From: UBA3210 sp002363635
GTDB taxonomy: Bacteria > Bacillota_I > Bacilli_A > RFN20 > CAG-449
NCBI GenBank assembly: GCA_946641515.1
Contig: CAMPBT010000002.1
Coordinates: 186,001 to 250,000 of the forward strand
Length of the DNA stretch: 64,000 nt
Reading direction: 5' to 3'
Shown: positions 8,947 through 15,003 of the stretch, in pieces
Position numbering within the stretch: position 1 is the stretch's first letter
How the letters are laid out: each line of letters opens with the position of its first letter
Position numbers and translations under genes: made by a program
The notes under the pieces: model-generated
Told to the model about the DNA's origin: nothing
What the model saw: the letters and a program-made list of their open reading frames with translations, nothing else
Databases searched by the model: none

Positions 8947-8971
8947 AAAAACAGGTTCATTCCTGTTTTTT
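8946..8971. terminator. Bidirectional terminator
   Basis: A10-type stem AAAAAACAGG / CCTGTTTTTT with loop TTCATT sits between the convergent DtxR-like and CarD-like genes; T runs occur on both strands. Confidence 0.8.
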
Positions 8972-9460
8972 TTATAATCTGCTTTTAATAAATTCAATTA
9001 CACCATCCTCATCTTTAATTTCCAAAACATATTGTATTTCAGAATATAATTTTGTCTTTGCTTCATTAAAGATTGATGTATCGATTGATCCAATAGCTTT
9101 ATTATTTGCTCTTTTGTTTTCAAACATTGTCCATAGATATTTTAATAATTGAGCGATATCTAATAAGTTTTCACTATGAAGGAGTTTTGTATATTCTTCT
9201 TTTCTTTTTTTATTATCTACTATATAGTCATCACTTAAATTTTTAATACTATCTACTATATGCAAGCATTGTTCACGTGTTAAAACATCTCTACAAAATT
9301 CTTTTGTCTTATCTTCTGGAACCATCACTTTCATATTTGGAGTACTTAATGGATTCATGATGTAATAATTCTTAGATACAAATGACATGTATTCTTTTCC
9401 TACAATTTTGCATAATCCATGATCCTTATGAACAATAATTTTATTTATATCTAGTTCCAT
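8972..9460 (-). CDS. CarD/CdnL-family transcriptional regulator
   Basis: 162 residues. The N-terminal part (about 5-60) has the Tudor-like RNA-polymerase interaction domain pattern of CarD/CdnL/TRCF (VHKDHGLCKIVG..., YYIMNPL, MKVMVPED), and the rest is helical (REQCLHIVDSI, EEYTKLLHS, IAQLLKYLW) as in the C-terminal domain of CdnL. Proteins of this family bind the RNA polymerase beta subunit and stabilise open complexes. AGGAGG (GGAGGAACTTT) precedes the ATG. Monocistronic between two terminators and its own upstream region. Confidence 0.8.
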   Translation of the reverse strand: MELDINKIIVHKDHGLCKIVGKEYMSFVSKNYYIMNPLSTPNMKVMVPEDKTKEFCRDVLTREQCLHIVDSIKNLSDDYIVDNKKRKEEYTKLLHSENLLDIAQLLKYLWTMFENKRANNKAIGSIDTSIFNEAKTKLYSEIQYVLEIKDEDGVIEFIKSRL

Positions 9461-9502
9461 AAAGTTCCTCCAACATATACAATATTATCACAATTGTCTA
9501 AT

Positions 9503-9519
9503 TTTCGTAAGAAACGAAA
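9503..9519. promoter_or_regulatory. Inverted repeat upstream of the CarD-like gene
   Basis: TTTCGT-AAGAA-ACGAAA, a 6-bp inverted repeat about 45 bases before the CarD ATG in the divergent spacer with the zinc-ribbon gene. Possible operator; nothing shows which regulator would use it. Confidence 0.25.
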
Positions 9520-9678
9520 TTTAAATGTATCACTTGTATATATAAAAAATTATCAATCGATATTTTTTGTTTCATTTTTTTTATGAATAATACATAATAA
9601 ATATAACAGGTCTAATACTATAACACATAATTTTCCAAGGAAACATAATAGTCTTAACTTGCGAGAAAGGGGACACTC

Positions 9679-9849
9679 ATGGAAGACAAGAAAATCATTT
9701 GCAAAGATTGCGGAAAAGAATTCGTTTTCACTGTAGGAGAACAAGAATTCTTTGCATCTAAAGGATTCCAACACGATCCAGTCAGATGCTTAGATTGCAG
9801 AAAAAAAAGAAAAGCTGAAAAAGCTGCTCTCGATGCAAAAGCTGAATAA
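9679..9849 (+). CDS. Small zinc-ribbon protein (56 aa)
   Basis: A 56-codon frame from ATG 9679 to TAA 9847-9849, preceded by GAAAGGGG. The product has one CxxC pair at Cys8/Cys11 and another at Cys37/Cys40 around EFVFT..EQEFF..KGF, then a basic helix RKKRKAEKAA. This is the probable zinc-ribbon family seen across Firmicutes and related phyla, of unknown function, likely nucleic-acid or ribosome associated. A rho-independent terminator follows at once. It overlaps only shadow frames on the other strand. Confidence 0.85.
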   Translation: MEDKKIICKDCGKEFVFTVGEQEFFASKGFQHDPVRCLDCRKKRKAEKAALDAKAE

Positions 9850-9870
9850 TATTCTTTTATTCAAAGGCCG

Positions 9871-9897
9871 AAAACTCCGTCAAATTCACGGAGTTTT
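9871..9897 (+). terminator. Terminator of the zinc-ribbon gene
   Basis: Perfect 10-bp stem AAAACTCCGT / ACGGAGTTTT with a 7-base loop, followed by TT and C; 22 bases after the stop codon. Confidence 0.85.
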
Positions 9898-9937
9898 TTC
9901 TTTGCAAATATGGGTTAAAAAAATATTATAAAAAAAT

Positions 9938-9977
9938 GTAAAATTTTACTTGATATTTATTTGAATTTTCGTAATAA
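9938..9977 (+). promoter_or_regulatory. Promoter of the tRNA-Asp/tRNA-Phe unit
   Basis: TTGATA (9950-9955), 16-base spacer, TAATAA (9972-9977). A 12-bp perfect palindrome GTAAAATTTTAC (9938-9949) abuts the -35. The first tRNA starts 27 bases after the -10. Confidence 0.45.
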
Positions 9978-10004
9978 TAATAAAGCAAGCCCAAAGCAAG
10001 CAAT

Positions 10005-10080
10005 GGACCAGTGGTGTAGCGGTTAACATGTCTCCCTGTCACGGAGAAGATCGCGAGTTCGATTCTCGTCTGGTCCGCCA
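10005..10080 (+). tRNA. tRNA-Asp (GTC)
   Basis: 76 bases including encoded CCA. Acceptor stem GGACCAG/CTGGTCC, discriminator G, anticodon stem TCTCC/GGAGA with loop CTGTCAC (anticodon GTC), T-loop GTTCGATTC. First of two tRNAs in one unit. Confidence 0.97.
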
Positions 10081-10090
10081 TTCTTTAGAT

Positions 10091-10166
10091 GGCTCGGTAG
10101 CTCAGTTGGTAGAGCACTAGACTGAAAATCTGGGTGTCACCAGTTCAATCCTGGTCTGAGCCACCA
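10091..10166 (+). tRNA. tRNA-Phe (GAA)
   Basis: 76 bases including encoded CCA. Acceptor GGCTCGG/CTGAGCC, anticodon stem CTAGA/TCTGG with loop CTGAAAA (anticodon GAA), T-loop GTTCAATCC. Ten bases downstream of tRNA-Asp, so co-transcribed. Confidence 0.97.
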
Positions 10167-10177
10167 TCTGAAAAAAT

Positions 10178-10206
10178 AACGGAGATTAATTCTCCGTTTT
10201 ATTTTT
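10178..10206 (+). terminator. Terminator of the Asp-Phe tRNA unit
   Basis: Perfect 8-bp stem AACGGAGA / TCTCCGTT, loop TTAAT, then TTATTTTT. Confidence 0.85.
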
Positions 10207-10218
10207 GTCTCGGCGACA

Positions 10219-10231
10219 ACAATCCAGATTT
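10219..10231 (-). repeat. Inverted near-copy of the tRNA-Phe anticodon arm
   Basis: On the minus strand this segment reads ACTTAAAATCTGG, matching 12 of 13 bases of ACTGAAAATCTGG in the tRNA-Phe anticodon arm (around 10131-10143). The only change falls in the anticodon (GAA to TAA). The segment is short and AT-rich, so chance is not excluded. Confidence 0.35.
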
Positions 10232-10300
10232 TAAGTCGTCACAAAGAGCAGTAACAAGTTCTTTACAAAAAAAGATGTCATTATCCTAATAAGATATTTC

Positions 10301-10338
10301 AAAAGACATGTGGAACGAAAGTTTCACTTGTCTTTTTT
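10301..10338 (+). terminator. Strong hairpin with GAAA loop and T run
   Basis: Stem AAAAGACATGTGGAAC / GTTTCACTTGTCTTTT (one mismatch, one wobble) capped by GAAA and followed by a T run. It stands about 55 bases before the nuclease-like gene and 100 bases after the tRNA terminator, so it either backs up termination or ends a short unannotated transcript from 10207-10300. Confidence 0.6.
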
Positions 10339-10392
10339 ATTTTTGGGGATTTTCCATTTTCTTACTAATAGATTAAGTAAGGAGGAAAATTT

Positions 10393-11142
10393 ATGGTTTC
10401 TAATTTAGGCAAGCAAAAAGAAACAGAAATGGTTAACGAACTTAACGAAAAGAAATATGAGGAGTTAACTGATAACTGCAAGAACTTAATAGAAGGAATC
10501 TTCGGTAAGGTTAAGGATGATGATTTAATTTTATGTAGACAAATCGAAGGATATACTAAGCCTGATTTCTTTATCAAAATTGATGATTATATTCATTATG
10601 TCTCTATGAAATCTGGAAGTGCTACTCAAGTTGACGAAGAAAACATTAAAGACTTTATTATATTCTTAAGATCTATAGGTATTTCTAATCATACTCTTGC
10701 AACCATTTTATATTTTCAATATGGGGATGGAACTAAAGATGGTACCGGTAAAGAACGTATCGAACATAATAAATTAAATGTTATTTTAGGCAAAAGAATA
10801 AAGGACGCGAACAAGGAATTAAATAGTAATCCAGAGATTGTTGAGAAAGTTATCACTAGATGTTTATTTCAAGGTAATAACGATGATTATATCCCTGCTG
10901 AATACATTTACCACGGAGACAAGAATTATGGTGTAATTGTCTCTAAAAAGCAAATATTCGCGCATTTAAAGAAAAGAAGCTGGAAGTGGGTTGATAATCT
11001 TCATATAGGGCCATTATTAATCCGTCCACATGCTAGATATTATAAAAAAGAAATTAAAAATGAATCTTATCGTCATAAGGTAAATATATATTGGCCTAGA
11101 CTTCCTTTCGATTTAGATTATATTTCTAAAACTTATAATTAA
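10393..11142 (+). CDS. Orphan protein, possible PD-(D/E)xK-like nuclease
   Basis: 249 residues, no family recognised with certainty. Residues 57-73 read PDFFIKIDDYIHYVSMK, which fits the PD...x-x-K core of a restriction-endonuclease-like fold, with Ser in place of the usual Asp/Glu before x-Lys; it is followed by helix ENIKDFIIFLRSIG and basic C-terminal strands (KKRSWKW, IRPHARYYKK). No membrane span or signal peptide. AAGGAGG lies six bases before the ATG. No methyltransferase accompanies it, so a classical restriction system is unlikely. It sits alone between tRNA-Phe and tRNA-fMet, a typical place for acquired genes. Function unknown; the nuclease idea rests on one motif. Confidence 0.45.
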   Translation: MVSNLGKQKETEMVNELNEKKYEELTDNCKNLIEGIFGKVKDDDLILCRQIEGYTKPDFFIKIDDYIHYVSMKSGSATQVDEENIKDFIIFLRSIGISNHTLATILYFQYGDGTKDGTGKERIEHNKLNVILGKRIKDANKELNSNPEIVEKVITRCLFQGNNDDYIPAEYIYHGDKNYGVIVSKKQIFAHLKKRSWKWVDNLHIGPLLIRPHARYYKKEIKNESYRHKVNIYWPRLPFDLDYISKTYN

Positions 11143-11183
11143 TTAATACCGGAGGACGTTTAATCCTCTCCTAGCAACAAAAA

Positions 11184-11214
11184 AAGGACTCATATAGAGT
11201 CCTTGAATTTTTTT
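11184..11214 (+). terminator. Terminator after the nuclease-like gene
   Basis: Perfect 8-bp stem AAGGACTC / GAGTCCTT, loop ATATA, then GAA and seven Ts. It abuts the 3' end of the convergent tRNA-fMet. Confidence 0.85.
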
Positions 11215-11290
11215 GGTTGCAGGAGAAGGATTTGAACCAACGACCTCCGGGTTATGGGCCCGACGAGCTACCAGACTGCTCTATCCTGCG
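11214..11290 (-). tRNA. Initiator tRNA-Met (CAT)
   Basis: 77 bases with encoded CCA. It has the initiator marks: C1 opposite A72 (no Watson-Crick pair), and three consecutive G-C pairs in the anticodon stem (GGG/CCC) around loop CCCATAA. Single gene on the minus strand. Confidence 0.95.
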
Positions 11291-11322
11291 ATGTCTTTTG
11301 CGATTGCTTATATAATATAACA

Positions 11323-11338
11323 CTCGTCAGGCCCATAA
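11323..11338 (+). repeat. Inverted copy of the initiator tRNA anticodon arm
   Basis: CTCGTCAGGCCCATAA on the plus strand equals 15 of 16 bases of the tRNA-fMet sequence CTCGTCGGGCCCATAA, which is encoded on the minus strand at 11252-11267. The two copies are therefore inverted, 55 bases apart, and the extra copy lies 33 bases upstream of the tRNA 5' end, inside the spacer between a TTGCAT (-35) and a TATATT-like -10 of the tRNA promoter. Confidence 0.8.
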
Positions 11339-11420
11339 TGCAAGTAAAAATATAGTATTTTTTAAATTAAATGGTTTATCTATATTTTTCCTATTGTAAA
11401 AAATATCCTTATGTCATATA

Positions 11421-11436
11421 ATGTAATCGCTTACAT
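11421..11436. promoter_or_regulatory. cre-like (CcpA) operator
   Basis: ATGTAATCGCTTACAT fits the catabolite-responsive element pattern (TGTAA-N-CG-N-TTACA): near-perfect dyad with central CG. It lies about 100 bases before the nucleoside kinase start. A CcpA-like LacI regulator is encoded at 41854-42849. Binding is inferred. Confidence 0.55.
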
Positions 11437-11533
11437 ATTTTTTTAATTATATATAATATAATTAATAAAAATTGAGTATTGCAAAGTTATTAAAAGTATC
11501 TTACTATTTAATTCCTTGCTAAGGAGGAAAATT

Positions 11534-13195
11534 ATGTCAAACCCATTCACTTTGAAAATTGGAGATAAAGAACTCCATTTCGAAAAAAAAGTCAAACTAC
11601 TTGATCTTATTGAAGGAGATCAGCACCGTTACATCTGCGCAACGGTTAACAACCACGTTCGTGATTTAAACTACGAAGTATTTTATGATGCACAAGTAGA
11701 TCTACTCGATACTACAGATTATAATTCTATTAAAATTTATGAAAGATCACTTAGATATATTGTTGCTATGGCAGCACATAGAGCATTCCCTAAGTATCAC
11801 GTTAAATTCTCATATAACGTTTCTCGTTCTATCTATTTAACTATCGTAACTGAAAAAGGTAAACAGCCTAGATATTTCAATGCTTCAGAAACTAAGATTT
11901 TAAAACAGCATATTGATTCTATCGTTCAAGCTGACTTTCCTCTTGTAAAGAAAGTTGTTCCTAATGATGAAGCAAAGAAGATTTATAAAGAAAGAGGTCA
12001 ACAAGATAAAATTGATATTTTAAAATATCGTCCTGAAAAAACAGTTCACTTATATGACTGTGATGGATATTTAGATTATATGTATGGTGTCATGGTACCA
12101 TCAACTGGACACATTAAAGATTACAAGATTACTCTTTATGGACACGGTATTATCATTCAATATCCTAGAAGCGAAGAAAAAGGTAAAATCCCTGCATTTG
12201 AAGATGACAAAGTTTTCGCAGATACTTTAAGAGCTTCATATAAATGGGCAAAGATGGTTAAAGCTGATACAATCGCTTCAATCAATAAACATGTTGAAGA
12301 TGATGGACCTATTGATTTTATCAATATGTGTGAACAACATCACAACAATATGCTTGCAGAAGTTGGCAACAAGATTAAAGAAAATGCTGACCAAATTAAA
12401 TTAATTTGTATTGCAGGTCCTTCTTCATCTGGTAAAACTACATTTGCTAATAGATTAAGAGTTGAATTAATGTCTCTTGGCTTAAGACCAATTCGTATTT
12501 CTATTGATGATTACTATCTACCAAAGAGCCAAGTACCTCTTAACGAAGATGGTAAACCAGACTTAGAATGTTTAGAAGCTTTAGATGTAGAATTATTCAA
12601 CCAAAATATGTGTGATTTAATTAATGGCGAAGAAGTCACTTTACCAAAATATGATTTCAAACTTGGTAAACAAGTTAAAGGTAGAACATTAAAATTATCT
12701 GATGATCAACCATTAATTATTGAAGGTATTCACGCATTAAATGAAAAATTAACTTCATCTATTGCTAGATCTCAAAAATTTAAGATTTTCATTGCCCCAC
12801 AAGCTCAAATCAACTTAGATAATCACAACCCTATTTCTCTTACTGACTTAAGACTTATGAGAAGAATCGTTCGTGACTTTAAATTTAGAAATGCTTCTGC
12901 TGAAGAAACAATTTCTATGTGGAAAGATGTTAGACGTGGCGAATTCAAGTGGATTTATAAAACACAAGAAAATGCTGATTACGTATTTAACTCATTACAA
13001 GCATATGAATTATGTGTTTTAAAGAAATATGCTTTACCTTTATTAAAACAAATCTCAATTGATTCTGATTACTTCCCTGTTGCAGAAAGATTAATTAGAT
13101 CATTAAAATACTTTGTCGATATGGATGATAAATGGATTCCAAATAACTCTATTATTAGAGAATTTATCGGCGGTTCTTGTTTCCAAGACGTATAG
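11534..13195 (+). CDS. Nucleoside (uridine) kinase family protein with TGS-like N-terminus
   Basis: 553 residues from ATG 11534, chosen because AAGGAGG is seven bases upstream; a TTG six codons earlier is unlikely. Order of domains: ubiquitin-like TGS-type region (about 1-60), a region like the second additional domain of threonyl-tRNA synthetase (about 60-170, with FSYNVSRSIYLTI), then a phosphoribulokinase/uridine-kinase P-loop domain with IAGPSSSGKTT (around 290) and SIDDYYLPK. Known relatives are nucleoside kinases with this unusual N-terminal fusion. A cre-like site upstream suggests carbon-source control. Exact substrate not determinable. Confidence 0.85.
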   Translation: MSNPFTLKIGDKELHFEKKVKLLDLIEGDQHRYICATVNNHVRDLNYEVFYDAQVDLLDTTDYNSIKIYERSLRYIVAMAAHRAFPKYHVKFSYNVSRSIYLTIVTEKGKQPRYFNASETKILKQHIDSIVQADFPLVKKVVPNDEAKKIYKERGQQDKIDILKYRPEKTVHLYDCDGYLDYMYGVMVPSTGHIKDYKITLYGHGIIIQYPRSEEKGKIPAFEDDKVFADTLRASYKWAKMVKADTIASINKHVEDDGPIDFINMCEQHHNNMLAEVGNKIKENADQIKLICIAGPSSSGKTTFANRLRVELMSLGLRPIRISIDDYYLPKSQVPLNEDGKPDLECLEALDVELFNQNMCDLINGEEVTLPKYDFKLGKQVKGRTLKLSDDQPLIIEGIHALNEKLTSSIARSQKFKIFIAPQAQINLDNHNPISLTDLRLMRRIVRDFKFRNASAEETISMWKDVRRGEFKWIYKTQENADYVFNSLQAYELCVLKKYALPLLKQISIDSDYFPVAERLIRSLKYFVDMDDKWIPNNSIIREFIGGSCFQDV

Positions 13196-13206
13196 TTTGA
13201 CTTAAC

Positions 13207-13238
13207 AAAAAAGATTCGGTTTATTCCGAATCTTTTTC
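13207..13238. terminator. Bidirectional terminator overlapping the end of the DUF5677 gene
   Basis: Perfect 12-bp stem AAAAAGATTCGG / CCGAATCTTTTT, loop TTTATT. The minus-strand gene uses bases of the stem as its last codons and stop. Confidence 0.85.
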
Positions 13239-14360
13239 TTCTTCTGATTGTGGTTTGGACGGATATTTTCTTTTATATTTCTGATTGAATTGCACTCTTT
13301 CAATTTGAATATTTTTATTCATTTCCATTAATGCATTTTCTCTTACTTTTGCATATGAAAGATAATCAATTTCACTTTCATTCTTCATAATGTTATTAAA
13401 GATATTTTCTAACCTAAAAAAGGTATCGTATAAGCATAATAATGTTAATGATTTGAAGTAATCCGGATTTGAATAAATTAACATTGGAGAAGAATGGGCA
13501 AGTTCTGAAGACATTTCATAAATTTTTGAATATGATGATAAACCTGAAACTAATTCGATTCCTTTTCTAAAATTTGGTCTAAATTCAGGGAATTTTTCTA
13601 GTACATCTTTATATGAATATAACCATCCATATTCAATATATTTTTTAGTATCTTTGCTCTTTAAATTATATGGTTTCATGAGTTCATGAACTTCATTTAT
13701 TTTTGCTTCAACTATGGAAGAATCTGCTTCTTCATTACGATAATATTGAGCGTATTCCATATGACGGATATATGTTGAAGTTAAATATGGATTTTCATAT
13801 AAGATTTTTGCAATACATTCTACTTCGTGGAGGGTTCTCCATGTAGAGAAAGCTTCTGTATTTGCACCTTGTACAAGCAAACTAATAATAGTTTTACTCA
13901 TAACAAATCCTTTTTTCATAATATCAAGAAGGAGAGCTCTTTCTTGTGTTCCTTTTTTATTTAGACGATTAAAGGTATTTAAAATATAATTCGCCATAAA
14001 GTCAAAAGTTGTAACTAATGGAGAGAATCTACTTACTAAAGTTGGATGTTCACTTCCAAGTAATTCATTTAGAAAGATTTTATCAGAAATAATTCTAGTT
14101 TCTGAGACGATATAAGAAGGGCTTGAGATAAATGGGACATGATCTTCTTTTTTAATTAATTGAAGATTATAAGCTGTTTCTTCAACGACATAATTAAAAA
14201 TAATTGATGGATTAATTGCAAAATCTGCAATATCCGCAATTTCAACTTTCTTTGTTAATTCTTCTATTACCCCAGTAAAGATTTCACATAATGATTCTTT
14301 ATAGATATCAGATAGTTTTCTTTGCTTAAATAAAATTTCAAATATTTCTTTATTTTCCAT
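13221..14360 (-). CDS. DUF5677-like protein
   Basis: 379 residues, all helical in appearance. The middle part has the DUF5677 pattern: SLLVQGANTEAFSTWRTLHE, then a conserved YIRHMEYAQYYR and, later, SSELAHSSP. The domain has no known biochemical function; similar proteins occur near defence or toxin genes but also alone. AAGGAGGG precedes the ATG. Last gene of the minus-strand series that begins with aroB, 24 bases after the preceding gene; whether it is co-transcribed with all of them is inferred from spacing. Confidence 0.6.
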   Translation of the reverse strand: MENKEIFEILFKQRKLSDIYKESLCEIFTGVIEELTKKVEIADIADFAINPSIIFNYVVEETAYNLQLIKKEDHVPFISSPSYIVSETRIISDKIFLNELLGSEHPTLVSRFSPLVTTFDFMANYILNTFNRLNKKGTQERALLLDIMKKGFVMSKTIISLLVQGANTEAFSTWRTLHEVECIAKILYENPYLTSTYIRHMEYAQYYRNEEADSSIVEAKINEVHELMKPYNLKSKDTKKYIEYGWLYSYKDVLEKFPEFRPNFRKGIELVSGLSSYSKIYEMSSELAHSSPMLIYSNPDYFKSLTLLCLYDTFFRLENIFNNIMKNESEIDYLSYAKVRENALMEMNKNIQIERVQFNQKYKRKYPSKPQSEEEKDSE

Positions 14361-14384
14361 TTTATCCCTCCTTATTACAAGTAA

Positions 14385-14996
14385 TTAATTACTTTGTTTT
14401 TCTTCAATTGGTAAATTATGATTTTCTGCTATTTCTTTAATAGTAGCAATTTCTTCTTCGTTTAATAGAGCTTTGTCGTAAATAACTTTTTTAAAGTATG
14501 GGAAATAATAATTATCTCTAATTAATTGGTCTTTTCCTAAGATTAAAACCCAATCTCCATAACTTCCTATCATTGGGAGCTTTAATAAATTTAAAACTGA
14601 ACCATCATTTACGATTTCTAGTTCTTCAATAGGCATACATGGGTAAAAATTGCCAAGTAAATCACGATATGCTTTATCATCTAAAGCATTCATATTTAAT
14701 TCAATTAAGAATGAATCTTTTTCTAATTTGATTTGTTCTGATAATGTTTTAAATCTAAATGATTCATTAAATGATTTAATTACTTTGCTTGTTCCTTTGA
14801 GTGTTTCAAAATGTAATGCATTATCCATTGCTGCAAAGATTTCTGGATAAGGAATCTTTTCATCATCAACTTTATCAAATCGTACTTTTAAATATAATTT
14901 TCTAAACATCCAATCTTTTTTCTCTTGGACTGCTTTAATGACTGTAGCATCATCCTCAGAAAATAAATTTACAAAATTTTCTAAATAACGGTTCAT
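14385..14996 (-). CDS. Uncharacterised protein (203 aa)
   Basis: I do not recognise a family. 203 residues, soluble, acidic, no signal peptide. The start is firm: its Shine-Dalgarno (AGGAG) overlaps the TAG stop of the U32 gene, so the two are translationally coupled. A central stretch (SFRFKTLSEQIKLEKDSFLIELN) and a C-terminal PYFKKVIYDK do not suggest an enzyme motif. Coupling to the U32 hydroxylase-type protein hints at a related role. Confidence 0.65.
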   Translation of the reverse strand: MNRYLENFVNLFSEDDATVIKAVQEKKDWMFRKLYLKVRFDKVDDEKIPYPEIFAAMDNALHFETLKGTSKVIKSFNESFRFKTLSEQIKLEKDSFLIELNMNALDDKAYRDLLGNFYPCMPIEELEIVNDGSVLNLLKLPMIGSYGDWVLILGKDQLIRDNYYFPYFKKVIYDKALLNEEEIATIKEIAENHNLPIEEKQSN

Positions 14997-15003
14997 ATTA
15001 CTC

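Noticed and set aside
9871..10206. ACGGAG-type sequence shared by both terminators and the tRNA-Asp anticodon stem
   Set aside because: Seven-base match within hairpins that all need GC-rich stems; no longer homology, so probably coincidence, unlike the fMet copy.
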